Positions 25,595-34,640 of a stretch of 64,000 nt of DNA are shown here, piece after piece. The notes beneath the pieces were generated by a model. That model did not search any database and was not told the DNA's origin. It worked only from the letters and a program-made list of their open reading frames with translations. Position 1 is the first letter of the stretch; the number at the start of each line of letters is the position of its first letter. This DNA is from CBDCME01 sp965218865 (GTDB lineage Bacteria > Pseudomonadota > Alphaproteobacteria > JAAXGF01). Made by a program: the position numbers and the translations under genes. Location: NCBI GenBank assembly GCA_965218865.1, contig CBDCME010000063.1:1-64000 (forward strand). The letters run 5' to 3'.

Positions 25595-27868
25595 TTATAT
25601 AAATACACCGTGGTCGACGGCATAGGCGTTGAGCCGGTCGCGCACACTGCGGTCGGGCAATTCATAGAGCGTCTCCAAATATTGTTTCAGTCGCTCGACA
25701 CAAAGACTGCGCAACATCGCCTTGACCGGCCCGATCGCCGCCGGCGACATCGACAGGATGCGGACACCGGCACCGATCATCGCCATCGCGTCCAAGGATT
25801 GGCTCGCGGCGCTGCCGCAGAGGCTGAGTTCCACCTTGGCTTCCGCGCAACGCACCGCCAATTCCCGGATGAACGAGAGAAAGGCCGGGGAAAGGGCGTC
25901 GTATCGGCCGACCAGGCGGGGATTTCCGCGATCGCTCGCGAACATGAATTGAACCAGGTCGTTGCTGCCGACCGAAAGGAATTCGACCCGCGACAACAGG
26001 GCCGGCAATTGCCACGCGAGCGCCGGCACTTCGAACATGCTGCCGACGCGTATCTGTTTCGGCAGGGGGAAACCCCGGGCATGGGCATGGGAAATTTCCA
26101 GGTCGAGAATGGCCCGCGCGGCGTCGAACTCGGCCACGTCCGCGACCATGGGAAACATCACGTGGAGGACCTTGTCCGCCGTGGCGCGCAGCATCGCCCG
26201 GAGCTGCTGCCGCAGAATCACTGGGCGATCGAGAAGGATCCGGAGAGCGCGCCAGCCAATGGCCGGGTTTTCCTCGTGCAACGTCTTCAGGGGATTGATC
26301 TTCTTATCCGATCCGACGTCGAGCACGCGGAACACCACCGGGCGGTCGCCGGCCCTTTCGATCACCCGGCTGTAAAGCTCCACTTGAGCGTCGACCCCGG
26401 GGATCTTGGCGAGATTCATGAACGCCAACTCGGTGCGGTAGAGTCCGATGCCGTCCGCCCCGGTCAGGTCGAGATCCTCGAATTCCATCGCCAGTCCGGC
26501 GTTCATCAAGAGCTTGACGGCGACGCCGTCCTCGCTCACGGCCGGCGCCTCGCGCATCGCGTCGTAGACCTCGCGCCGCTGGGCCCGAAGCTTTAATTTT
26601 TCGTTATAGGCCTGAACGACGTCGTCCTCGGGTTCGATGTAAACGACGCCGCTGTCGCCATCGACGATCAGGGTTTCGGCGGGATCGACCGCCGATAGCA
26701 CACCCGTCGCTTGGCCTACCACGGGAAGACCGAGGCTGGCGGCGATGATCGCGAGGTGGGAGGTCGGCGAACCTTCCTCGAGGACGATTCCGCGGACCCG
26801 CTCCCTGGGGTAGTGGAAGAGATCCGCGAGACCCAGGGTGCGGGCCACGATGACGAACGAGTCGGCCGTCTCGGGTCCCGGATCGAAGGCCGCGCACCCG
26901 GACAGATGTTTTAAAAGGCGGTTTCCGAGATCGATGACGTCGAGAAAGCGTTCGCGCAAATAGGCGTCCGTGACCTGACCCATGCGCACGCGAACCTCCT
27001 CCTGTTCGCGGTTGACCGCGGCCTCGGCCGTCAGCCCGGTGTCGATCGCCTCCTCGATGCGCGACAGCCAGCCGCGGTCGTGAGCAAACATGCGGTAGGC
27101 CTCGAGAACGTCGAGATGCTCGTCGTCGGGACCAAAGTCGGCGGCGGCGATGATCTGGTCGAGCGACTGATGCAGGCTCTGCAGCGCCTGGCGCAAACGA
27201 TCCTTTTCCTGGTCGGGATTTTCGGCCACGAGTTTGCGGACGACCACCGAGGTCTCGTGCATCAAGGCGACGCCGATCGCCAAACCCGGGGCCACGGTCA
27301 CCCCCTCGATATGGGGCGCGACGGTGGCGTTGCCGCCGAGGTCGTAGAGTTCGGCCCGGGGGATGAGGACCCCCGAACCGACCAGCTCGGCAACCACCAT
27401 GGCTATGGTTTGTAGGGTTTCAATCTCCTCGTCGTCGTAGTGGCGTTGGGCCCGGTTCTGTACCACCAGGACGCCGATGACGTGGCCCGAGCGCAATATC
27501 GGCACGCCCATGAAGGAATGGTAGATTTCCTCTCCGGTTTCGTGCCGGTAGCTGTAATCGGGGTGGGCTTGGGCGTCCGAAAGGTTCAGCGGTCGGGCGT
27601 GGGCCGCGATGTTCCCGACGAGTCCCTCGCCCACCTGGAGCCGCGTGTTGTGAATCGCCTCCCGCCGCAATCCCTCGCTGGCGAAGAGCTCGAGGACGCG
27701 GCCGGCGCGGGTCAGATAGACCGAACAGACCTCGGCCACGAGATTGGCGGCGATGATCTTGACGATCTGATCGAGCCGATCCTGCGGCGACCCCGGGGCC
27801 GCCATGGTCGCGCGCAGACGACGCAACAGCCGCCGAGGGCCGCTGGTCCGGGGACGTTCGGTGCTCAC
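25595..27868 (-). CDS. ptsP: Phosphoenolpyruvate-protein phosphotransferase, nitrogen PTS enzyme I
   Basis: 757-residue EI-Ntr that passes phosphate from PEP to NPr in the regulatory PTS. Domain order: GAF (~28-170), N-terminal PEP-utiliser domain (~190-310), swivelling phosphohistidine domain with H371 (EEGSPTSHLAII), and PEP-binding TIM barrel (~490-740; GLYRTELAFM, VGSNDLVQFMFA, SLCGSAAS). GTG 27868 overlaps the stop of the upstream monooxygenase gene as GTGA, which fixes the start and implies coupling. A ptsP near lysC and ubiG is usual in Rhodospirillales. Confidence 0.94.
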   Translation of the reverse strand: MSTERPRTSGPRRLLRRLRATMAAPGSPQDRLDQIVKIIAANLVAEVCSVYLTRAGRVLELFASEGLRREAIHNTRLQVGEGLVGNIAAHARPLNLSDAQAHPDYSYRHETGEEIYHSFMGVPILRSGHVIGVLVVQNRAQRHYDDEEIETLQTIAMVVAELVGSGVLIPRAELYDLGGNATVAPHIEGVTVAPGLAIGVALMHETSVVVRKLVAENPDQEKDRLRQALQSLHQSLDQIIAAADFGPDDEHLDVLEAYRMFAHDRGWLSRIEEAIDTGLTAEAAVNREQEEVRVRMGQVTDAYLRERFLDVIDLGNRLLKHLSGCAAFDPGPETADSFVIVARTLGLADLFHYPRERVRGIVLEEGSPTSHLAIIAASLGLPVVGQATGVLSAVDPAETLIVDGDSGVVYIEPEDDVVQAYNEKLKLRAQRREVYDAMREAPAVSEDGVAVKLLMNAGLAMEFEDLDLTGADGIGLYRTELAFMNLAKIPGVDAQVELYSRVIERAGDRPVVFRVLDVGSDKKINPLKTLHEENPAIGWRALRILLDRPVILRQQLRAMLRATADKVLHVMFPMVADVAEFDAARAILDLEISHAHARGFPLPKQIRVGSMFEVPALAWQLPALLSRVEFLSVGSNDLVQFMFASDRGNPRLVGRYDALSPAFLSFIRELAVRCAEAKVELSLCGSAASQSLDAMAMIGAGVRILSMSPAAIGPVKAMLRSLCVERLKQYLETLYELPDRSVRDRLNAYAVDHGVFI

Positions 27869-28920
27869 AAGATGATCCCGTGGGATCCGTCCACGGCAAG
27901 GTTGGCGACAGCCTGTCCGACCAATTCCCGAAGGATTTCCGCCGTCGGCTGTTCCCGGCTCACCATGCCGACGCTTTGGCCCGCCATCAGCGATCCGTTT
28001 TCGACGTCGCCATCGACGACGGCGCGCCGAAGCGCCCCGGCCCAAAAATGTTCGATGATCAGCTGTGCCTCTTTTTGAGTTAGTTCGCCCTGGCGAAAGC
28101 GGGCCAGGGTGTCGGCTTGAACCTCGAGGAACCGCTTCGACGCCTGATTGGCCAGGGCCCGCACCGGTATGACCGGAAACTGGGGGTCGAGCTGAACCGA
28201 AAGCTGGGCGTCACGGGCGTTGGCGCGGACGAACGCTTGCTTGAACCGGGCGTGGGCGATCGACTCGCTGGCGCAAACGAAGCAGGTGCCGAGCTGACAG
28301 CCAGCGGCCCCCATCCGCAGGTAGGTCGCGATGGCCTCGCCGCGGCCGATTCCGCCGGCGACGAAGACGGGGACGTTGCGCAGATGTGGGAGGATTTCCT
28401 GGGCCAGGACGGCGGTCGAGACGGGACCGGTGTGCCCCCCCGCCTCCATCCCTTCGATGACGATCGCGTCGGCGCCGGAGCGGACGAGCTTGCGCGCCAC
28501 CCCGAAGGTCGAGGCAAAGCACACGACCTTGGCCCCGTTCGACTTGATGCGGGCGATGGCCTCGCGCCGCGGGAGACCGCCGGCGAGGACGACATGGCCG
28601 ACGTCGTGTTCGCCGCAGACGTCGATCAATTCGCCCAATCGGGGATGCATCGTGATCAAGTTGACGCCGAAGGGACGGTCGGTAAGCCGGTAGGTTTCGC
28701 CGATCTCCCGGCCCAACTCGTCCGGGCCCATCGGCCCCGAGGCAATGACGCCGAATCCGCCCCCGTTCGAGATCGCCGAAACCAGGTGGCGCTCCGACAC
28801 CCAGGTCATGGCGCCGCCCATGATCGCGACCTCGCAACCGAGGAAATCACAACCCCGCCGCCACAACTCCGCAAGTCGTTCCCTGGCCGCGTCCTTTCCC
28901 GTGGAATCAGGGGGAGTCAA
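27865..28920 (-). CDS. Nitronate monooxygenase / enoyl-reductase-II-like flavoprotein
   Basis: 351-residue FMN TIM-barrel protein of the 2-nitropropane dioxygenase family. Motifs: AIMGGAMTWVSERHLVSAIS, the catalytic-His region EGMEAGGHTGP, the phosphate-binding VAGGIGRGEAIATYL and GTCFVCASE. TTG 28920 (LTPPDSTGKD) overlaps lysC by 14 bases and gives a normal length; ATG 28782 (MGGAM) would lose the first strand. The stop overlaps ptsP. Substrate not inferable. Confidence 0.88.
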   Translation of the reverse strand: MTPPDSTGKDAARERLAELWRRGCDFLGCEVAIMGGAMTWVSERHLVSAISNGGGFGVIASGPMGPDELGREIGETYRLTDRPFGVNLITMHPRLGELIDVCGEHDVGHVVLAGGLPRREAIARIKSNGAKVVCFASTFGVARKLVRSGADAIVIEGMEAGGHTGPVSTAVLAQEILPHLRNVPVFVAGGIGRGEAIATYLRMGAAGCQLGTCFVCASESIAHARFKQAFVRANARDAQLSVQLDPQFPVIPVRALANQASKRFLEVQADTLARFRQGELTQKEAQLIIEHFWAGALRRAVVDGDVENGSLMAGQSVGMVSREQPTAEILRELVGQAVANLAVDGSHGIIL

Positions 28921-30127
28921 GGCCGTACGCCGTATGCAGGGCGCGGAGCGCCAATTCACAATACTCCTCGGCGATCAGGACGCTGATCTTGATCTCCGAG
29001 GTGGCGATCACCTTGATGTTGATGGACTTCTCGGCCAGGGCCCGGAACATGCGGGTGGCGACGCCGGCGTGGCTGCGCATGCCGACCCCGATGACCGAAA
29101 CCTTGACGACCCCCGGGTCGGGCACGACCTCGCGGAAGGCGAGTTCGTCCCGCGCCGTCTCCAGGACCTCGGTGGCCCTGTCGACGTCGCTCTTGCCGAC
29201 CGTGAAGGTCAGGTCGGTGCTGCGGCCGTCCTCGGAAATGTTCTGCACGATCATGTCGACGTTCACGTTGGCGTCGGCCAGGGGACCGAAAACCGCGGCC
29301 GCGATACCCGGCCGGTCGGGAACCTGAACCAGCGTGATTTGGGCCTCGTCGCGGCTGTAGGCAATCCCGCTTACGATATGCTGTTCCACCAGATCGTCCT
29401 CGTCCACCAGAAGCGTGCCCGGGGTGTCGCTGAAGCTCGACAGCACCTGCAATCGAACGTGGTGCTTCATGGCCAGTTCGACGGCGCGGGTCTGCAGGAC
29501 CCTTGCCCCCAACGACGCCATTTCCAACATTTCTTCGTAAGTGATCTTATCAAGCTTGCGCGCCTTCGCAACGATTCGCGGATCGGCTGTGAAGACTCCC
29601 TCGACGTCGGTGAAAATATCGCAGCGATCGGCGTTCAAGGCGGCGGCCATGGCCACCGCGGTGGTGTCCGAACCGCCCCGCCCCAACGTCGTCAGGCGAC
29701 CGTCGGAACCCAGGCCCTGGAAGCCGGCGACCACGGCCACCACGCCCTGGTCGAGGCGTTCGACGATCGCCTCGCAGCCGATCGATTCTATGCGGGCTCG
29801 GCCATGGGCGTCGTCGGTGCCCAACGGCAGTTGCCAGGCCACCCACGAACGCGCCGGAACGCCGGCGTCCTGGAGGGCCAGGGCGCATAGGCCGCTGCTG
29901 ATCTGCTCGCCGCAGCCGAGGACCGAATCGTATTCGCGCAGGTCGTGCAGCGGCGCCACCTCGCGGACCCTTTGGGCGAGCGCGTCGGTGTCGCCGGCCA
30001 TCGCCGAGACCACCACGACGACCTCGTGGCCAGCATCGACCTCGGTCTTGACCCGTTGCGCCACGACTCTGAGGCGGTCGACATCGGCCAGGGAGGTACC
30101 GCCGAACTTCTGTACGATTCGCGCCAT
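28907..30127 (-). CDS. lysC: Aspartate kinase
   Basis: 406-residue first enzyme of the lysine/threonine/methionine pathway. It begins MARIVQKFGGTSLADVDRLR and carries the kinase motifs GRGGSDTTAVAMAAAL and CDIFTDVEGVFTADPRIV. Two ACT domains follow (~265-335 and ~345-405; VKVSVIGVGMRSHAGVATRM), consistent with feedback control by lysine and/or threonine. ATG 30127 is where the family starts; the long upstream open frame is meaningless. Divergent from ubiG. Confidence 0.96.
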   Translation of the reverse strand: MARIVQKFGGTSLADVDRLRVVAQRVKTEVDAGHEVVVVVSAMAGDTDALAQRVREVAPLHDLREYDSVLGCGEQISSGLCALALQDAGVPARSWVAWQLPLGTDDAHGRARIESIGCEAIVERLDQGVVAVVAGFQGLGSDGRLTTLGRGGSDTTAVAMAAALNADRCDIFTDVEGVFTADPRIVAKARKLDKITYEEMLEMASLGARVLQTRAVELAMKHHVRLQVLSSFSDTPGTLLVDEDDLVEQHIVSGIAYSRDEAQITLVQVPDRPGIAAAVFGPLADANVNVDMIVQNISEDGRSTDLTFTVGKSDVDRATEVLETARDELAFREVVPDPGVVKVSVIGVGMRSHAGVATRMFRALAEKSINIKVIATSEIKISVLIAEEYCELALRALHTAYGLDSP

Positions 30128-30293
30128 CTCGGGGATCCGGAAGTTGCCGTTGGCGCCAGCATAGGGTGGCCGGTCGGGGGCGCAACCGTCGAATTCCAAA
30201 ACCGCGCCCGCGCCCGCCGCCGGAACGCGGGTCCACCACCCTCGTTTTGGCACGGTTGACGTTTCGACCCCGCGGCCCGACCATGCGGGCAGG

Positions 30294-31043
30294 ATGACCG
30301 TCACGACCCCCAAGACACCCGCCCCCCCTGGCACCGTGGACCCGGCCGAGATCGCGCGTTTCGCGGCGTTGGCCGAGGAATGGTGGCTCCCGGACGGCAA
30401 GATGCGGCCGATCCACCGGCTCAACCCGACCCGAATCGCCTTCCTCCGCGACCGAGCCTGCGCCCATTTCGGCCGCGACCCCGAGACCGAAAAACCCTTG
30501 CGGAACCTCTCCCTGATCGACGTCGGCTGCGGCGGCGGCCTGCTCAGCGAGCCGATGGCGCGACTGGGCGCGAACACGGTCGGGATCGACGCCGCGGCGG
30601 ACGCCGTCGCGGTCGCCGCCCGCCACGCCGGCGATCTTGCGATCGATTACCGCCACGCCGCGGTCGAGGACGTCGCCGGCGAGCGCTTCGACATCGTATT
30701 GGCGATGGAAATCATCGAGCACGTCGGCGACCGCGAGGCCTTCCTCGCCGCCCTCGCCGAACTGCTCAAGCCGGGCGGCCTGATCGTGCTCGCGACGATC
30801 AACCGAACCCCCCAATCCTTCGCCCTGGCGATCGTCGCCGCCGAGTATATTTTCGGCTGGCTCCCCCGCGGCACCCACCAATGGGACAAATTCGTCCGCC
30901 CCGCCGAGCTCGCCCGCGGCTTGCGCCACAACGGCGTCACAGTCAGCGAAATCACCGGCGTCCGCTACGACCCCTTCGCCGACACCTGGCACTTGAGCCC
31001 CAACGTCACCGTCAACTTCATCCTCGCCGGGTCGAAGAGCTGA
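30294..31043 (+). CDS. ubiG: Ubiquinone biosynthesis O-methyltransferase
   Basis: 249-residue SAM-dependent methyltransferase performing both O-methylations of ubiquinone synthesis. Motif I is DVGCGGGLLSEPMARLG (~75-91). Other family blocks: DPAEIARFAALAEEWW, MRPIHRLNP, MEIIEHVGDREAFL, INRTPQSFALAIVAAEYI, LPRGTHQWDKFVRPAEL. It provides the quinone that the nearby alternative oxidase would use. Confidence 0.96.
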   Translation: MTVTTPKTPAPPGTVDPAEIARFAALAEEWWLPDGKMRPIHRLNPTRIAFLRDRACAHFGRDPETEKPLRNLSLIDVGCGGGLLSEPMARLGANTVGIDAAADAVAVAARHAGDLAIDYRHAAVEDVAGERFDIVLAMEIIEHVGDREAFLAALAELLKPGGLIVLATINRTPQSFALAIVAAEYIFGWLPRGTHQWDKFVRPAELARGLRHNGVTVSEITGVRYDPFADTWHLSPNVTVNFILAGSKS

Positions 31044-31162
31044 AGGGGATCTATCCAAACTGGCGCCCCGAACTCCGCCCTAGGGTACGGATTAGTGGCT
31101 GAGCGGCGTTGGCGCCATCAGGCGTGTTGGACGGCGAATCTGGCATTGAAACTGGGGTAGAG

Positions 31163-31178
31163 GTAACGTATATGTTAC
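31163..31178. promoter_or_regulatory. Operator-like inverted repeat upstream of toxin-antitoxin pair
   Basis: GTAACGTATATGTTAC is an interrupted palindrome (GTAAC, six bases, GTTAC) ending ten bases before the toxin ATG at 31188. It is a natural site for antitoxin autorepression. Inferred from position and symmetry only. Confidence 0.45.
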
Positions 31179-31187
31179 TGACCATAA

Positions 31188-31613
31188 ATGATCGAGATCA
31201 AGGAATACATCGACGCCAGAGGGCGCAGCCCTTACGCCAAGTGGTTCAACCGGCTCAATGCCCGCGCGGCGGCCAAGGTGGCGACGGCCCTGGTCCGTAT
31301 GGGGCAAGGCAAGCTTTCCAACACCAAGCGCGTCGGGGCCGGTGTCTCCGAGTACCGGGTAGATCCCGGCTACCGGGTCTATTTTGGCAAGGAAGGAGAG
31401 GTCCTCATCATCCTGCTCGGCGGCGGCACCAAGGAGCGCCAGCAGAAGGATATCGAGGCCGTCCAGGACCTTTGGCGGGAGAGCGCAAGCGACAGGAGGA
31501 GTCATGGCCCTGACACGAGACTTCAAGGAGACGATCAAGGCCCGGGTCGAGCGCGATCCGGCTTTCCGCGAGGAATTGCTCAGGGAGGGCCTCAAGTGCC
31601 TGATTTCCGGTGA
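31188..31613 (+). CDS. RelE/HigB-like toxin (Gp49 family), extended C-terminus
   Basis: Residues 1-98 match addiction-module killer proteins (KEYIDARGRSPYAKWFNRL, ARAAAKVATALVRMGQG, YRVYFGKEGEVLIILLGGG, KERQQKDIEAVQDLW). Relatives are ~100 residues, often ending in a short Lys/Arg tail. Here the frame runs to 141 residues and overlaps the antitoxin gene by 110 bp. In the neighbouring frame the tail reads ERKRQEESWP and stops at once, so a small indel near 31485 probably extended it. Confidence 0.85.
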   Translation: MIEIKEYIDARGRSPYAKWFNRLNARAAAKVATALVRMGQGKLSNTKRVGAGVSEYRVDPGYRVYFGKEGEVLIILLGGGTKERQQKDIEAVQDLWRESASDRRSHGPDTRLQGDDQGPGRARSGFPRGIAQGGPQVPDFR

Positions 31614-31821
31614 CGTGGACACCGGCAAAGCGGTCCTTCGCGATTACGTCAACGCCACAATTGGCTTTGAGGCGTTGGCTGGCCTCACCGACAAGTCGCC
31701 CAAGAGCCTCATGCGCATGTTCGGTCCCAAGGGGAACCCCCAGGCCCGCAACCTGTTTGAGGTCATCGGTTGCCTCTTGAAACGCGAAGGCCTTCACTTC
31801 GAGATCCGGGCCGTGAAGTAA
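31504..31821 (+). CDS. HI1420-type antitoxin / HTH regulator
   Basis: 105-residue DNA-binding antitoxin partner of the preceding toxin. Family signature: DVDTGKAVLRDYVNATIGFE, LAGLTDKSPKSLMRMFGPKG and NPQARNLFEVIGCLLKREGL. AGGAGGAG stands directly before ATG 31504. It should neutralise the toxin and bind the operator-like repeat upstream. Confidence 0.9.
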   Translation: MALTRDFKETIKARVERDPAFREELLREGLKCLISGDVDTGKAVLRDYVNATIGFEALAGLTDKSPKSLMRMFGPKGNPQARNLFEVIGCLLKREGLHFEIRAVK

Positions 31822-31997
31822 ACATCCTCGCCGGGAACTGATGGTGGTCCGATCAAAGTAAGGAAGAAAACCAGATTTCCGCTATGGCGCGCTTGGGCAA
31901 GCTGACGGCTCGGCGGGCAAGGATCTATTAAGTCCGGCGTGACAGCTTCGGACAAGCGGCCCCGGGATCGAATTCACAATAAATTCACAATGTAGTA

Positions 31998-32855
31998 ATG
32001 CGAATGCCGGTACCTGAATTCATTCTGACGCTGAGATGCCCCGACCGACCCGGCATTCTTGCGAGCGTCACCGGTTATCTGGCCGCCAAGGGCGCGGATA
32101 TTCGTGACGCCTCTCAATACGGTGACCCGGAAACCGAGATCTTTTTCATCCGCATGCATATCATCTCCCCCAAGGCGACCAGGGATGAACTCGAGGATGG
32201 TTTCACGCCGGTGGCGAGAGACCTCGGTTTGACCTGGGTGCTCCATGACATGTCACGGAATTGCCGGGTATTGATCGCGGTTTCGAAGCACGGCCACTGT
32301 CTCGTGGATCTGCTTCACCGGACAAGTGTTGGAGGGTTACCCATGGAAGTCGTGGGAGTCGTCTCCAACCACGCGGACATGCGGTCTCTCGTCGAGTGGT
32401 ATAGCTTACCGTACTGGCATCTCCCGGTAACCGGAGAAACCAAGCTGGAGCAGGAAGGTCGGATCCGTGGGCTGATCGGAGAGTTGGGAGCGGATCTCTT
32501 GGTGCTCGCGCGTTACATGCAGATTCTGTCGGAGGATTTTTGTTCGTTCCTGGCGCAACGATGCATCAACATCCATCACTCGTTTCTTCCGAGCTTCAAG
32601 GGCGCCAGCCCCTACACCCAAGCCTACCAACGAGGCGTCAAGCTCATTGGCGCGACAGCGCACTACATTACGCCACGCTTGGACGAGGGGCCCATTATCG
32701 AGCAGGACGTCCGCCGCGTGACCCACGCGGCAAGTCCCGGCGAACTGGTTTCCCTGGGCCGCGAGGTCGAGGCAAGCGTCCTTTCCCGCGCCGTGCGTTG
32801 GCACGCAGAGCACAGGGTGTTTGTCAGCGGAAATCGCACGGTCATCCTACATTAG
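31998..32855 (+). CDS. purU: Formyltetrahydrofolate deformylase
   Basis: 285-residue enzyme releasing formate from 10-formyl-THF. An N-terminal ACT domain (FILTLRCPDRPGILASVTGY, residues ~7-85) is followed by a formyltransferase-like domain with VVSNHADMRSLVEWY, LARYMQILS, INIHHSFLPSFKGASPY and GATAHYITPRLDEGPIIEQD. The conserved N-H-D catalytic set is present (INIHH, DEGP). The start could be ATG 31998 or 32004. Monocistronic. Confidence 0.95.
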   Translation: MRMPVPEFILTLRCPDRPGILASVTGYLAAKGADIRDASQYGDPETEIFFIRMHIISPKATRDELEDGFTPVARDLGLTWVLHDMSRNCRVLIAVSKHGHCLVDLLHRTSVGGLPMEVVGVVSNHADMRSLVEWYSLPYWHLPVTGETKLEQEGRIRGLIGELGADLLVLARYMQILSEDFCSFLAQRCINIHHSFLPSFKGASPYTQAYQRGVKLIGATAHYITPRLDEGPIIEQDVRRVTHAASPGELVSLGREVEASVLSRAVRWHAEHRVFVSGNRTVILH

Positions 32856-33180
32856 CGCCTTCCCGTCTGCCATGCGTCCATGAACCCGAGCGGTCCACAT
32901 GAACGGTGGCTTCATTGCGGGCTTGAATTCGCTGATCATGATTGAGAAAGCCGCGGATCATCCAAGGACGAAAAACGGTCGCGACCTCCCCCATTGTGTC
33001 GTCACATACGACCGCAATGTCGGGGCACGTTATCAGTCGTGTCGCACGACCCGTGGATCCCTGAACGGTTGAGATGTACGCTTGGCCCGAGGCGCCGTTA
33101 CCGCCGTCGGAACCGTTCCTTGGGGACCTGACCCCAAGGCCGAATAAGGGCGGATTTCGGAACAAATGGGGGAGGAAGCA
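32856..33180. other. Intergenic stretch, no feature seen
   Basis: 325 bp between purU and the first TPR gene. No supported reading frame, repeat or RNA. GGAGGAAGCA at its end is the ribosome-binding site of the TPR gene. Confidence 0.5.
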
Positions 33181-33753
33181 GTGCCGTTGAAACGGAGTAT
33201 ATTCGCCGCCGTTTTCGTGCTTTGGCCCGGGCTTGCCGGCGCTCAGACAGAGGTGCTGATGGAGCACTACCGCCAGGTCCAGGCGCTTTTTCGAGAAGGA
33301 AAGTACGCCGAGGCTATCCCCTACGCCAAACGCGCGCTCGAGATTGGAGAGAAAGAGTTTGGGCCCGATGATCCGGCGACCGCAAAATTGCTCGACGATC
33401 TGGCCATGCTGTACGTGGCGCTGGACCGCTACGAAGAGGCCGAGCCGCTCCTGAAGCGTTGGCTAGCGTTCCAGGAGAAATTCCATGGCCCCGAGCATAT
33501 CTTTGTGGCCACGAGCCTCAACAATCTGGCCAAGCTGTACAGAGTTCAAGGCCGCTATGGGGAAGCCGAACCGCTTTACGAGCGCGCGCTGGCGATTTTC
33601 GAGAATGCTCTTGGCACCGAGCATCCGTACGTCGCCCAGATATTGGAAAACTACGCCTACCTTCTGCGCCAAACCGATCGCCTCGGCGAGGCGGAAAAAA
33701 TGGATTCCCGCGCAAAGGCGATCCGGTCCAAGCACGCCCAACAAAAACCGTGA
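33181..33753 (+). CDS. Exported TPR-repeat protein (kinesin-light-chain-like)
   Basis: 190-residue periplasmic protein. Signal peptide MPLKRSIFAAVFVLWPGLAGA is followed by about three to four 42-residue TPRs of the KLC type (YAEAIPYAKRALEIGEKEFG, YEEAEPLLKRWLAFQEKFHG, YGEAEPLYERALAIFENALG). GTG 33181 is chosen because GGAGG lies six bases before it; an ATG at 33166 would put the ribosome site inside the gene. Protein-protein interaction role inferred; partner unknown. Confidence 0.8.
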   Translation: MPLKRSIFAAVFVLWPGLAGAQTEVLMEHYRQVQALFREGKYAEAIPYAKRALEIGEKEFGPDDPATAKLLDDLAMLYVALDRYEEAEPLLKRWLAFQEKFHGPEHIFVATSLNNLAKLYRVQGRYGEAEPLYERALAIFENALGTEHPYVAQILENYAYLLRQTDRLGEAEKMDSRAKAIRSKHAQQKP

Positions 33754-33867
33754 CGGGACGCCATTGAACCGACGCCGCGCATCACCGCAAATTGCGGGGA
33801 CAAGCGTTTGTCGGTACACCTATCGACACGTCACCGGGCCGAGGATACGCGTCACTCGGGCAATTGG

Positions 33868-34380
33868 ATGCGCGAATTCGTGAGCTGTGCGGGGGGAGCC
33901 TGGTGCGCGGTTTGTCTGGTCCTCGCCGCCCTACCCGTTGTTTCGTCCAAGATAGCCGCGGCTCAATCCGGTTTCCTAGCGGAACGAATTTACCGGATCG
34001 ACGCATTCTCGTTGTGGGACCGATGCGTCCAGGCGGTCGAGTTCATGGAACGCGAGTCGGAGCTCTTTGAGAAGGAGAGGGTGTACGATCCCGGCTCTAT
34101 CGCCATCTCCGTATTACTCGGTCCTGTGTCCGGTCCCGTGTCCTACATTCTCTATGGAATCTCGCAGGATTTCGGGCCAGACGATCCCGACACCGCGAAA
34201 ATACTCGTTGTCCAGGCCATGATGAACGATCTACTAGGACGGTTAGAAGAGGCCGAGCCGATTTATAAGCGTGCCCTGGCGATTGAGGAGGAGGCGTTCG
34301 GACCCGGTCATCCCTACGTCGCCCGGACTCTCTGCAGACTGGCCCGTCACTACAATCAGCGGCGCCGCTGTCCGAGCTAG
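33868..34380 (+). CDS. Exported TPR-repeat protein, probably 3'-truncated
   Basis: 170 residues from ATG 33868 (signal-like VCLVLAALPVVSSKIAAAQS). One and a half KLC-type TPRs remain (FGPDDPDTAKI, LEEAEPIYKRALAIEEEAFG, GHPYVARTLCRLARHYNQ). The frame then meets TAG at the point where an lpxL-like sequence begins in another frame, so the 3' part seems replaced. It is related to the TPR gene just upstream, probably by duplication. Confidence 0.65.
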   Translation: MREFVSCAGGAWCAVCLVLAALPVVSSKIAAAQSGFLAERIYRIDAFSLWDRCVQAVEFMERESELFEKERVYDPGSIAISVLLGPVSGPVSYILYGISQDFGPDDPDTAKILVVQAMMNDLLGRLEEAEPIYKRALAIEEEAFGPGHPYVARTLCRLARHYNQRRRCPS

Positions 34381-34640
34381 CTTCACGTGAGGTCGACGAT
34401 ATCGTCGGTGAAATGTGGGAAAACCTCGGTCGTTTGGTCGGGGAAATGGCGCACCTTGACAATTTCCACATCGCGGAACACGCCGGGGTGCCAGGCGCTA
34501 TTGAAGTGGTTGGGACTGAGCACATCGAAAACGCAATACGGTCCAAATCGCCGGTGATCTTTTTCTCCGGTCATATCGGTAATTGGGAGCTTACGGCGCT
34601 CACGGCGTCATTACTGGGAGGAAACGTGCATGTCGTATAG
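34362..34640 (+). pseudogene. Lipid A lauroyl acyltransferase fragment
   Basis: About 90 codons of an LpxL/HtrB-type acyltransferase: LSELASREVDDIVGEMWENL, GRLVGEMAHLDN, VEVVGTEHIENA and the catalytic FFSGHIGNWELTAL (H and E five residues apart). The membrane anchor before it and everything after NVHVV are absent. The frame stops at TAG 34638, where an unrelated SGNH-type sequence starts. It is a fragment trapped between two rearrangement joints. Confidence 0.8.
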
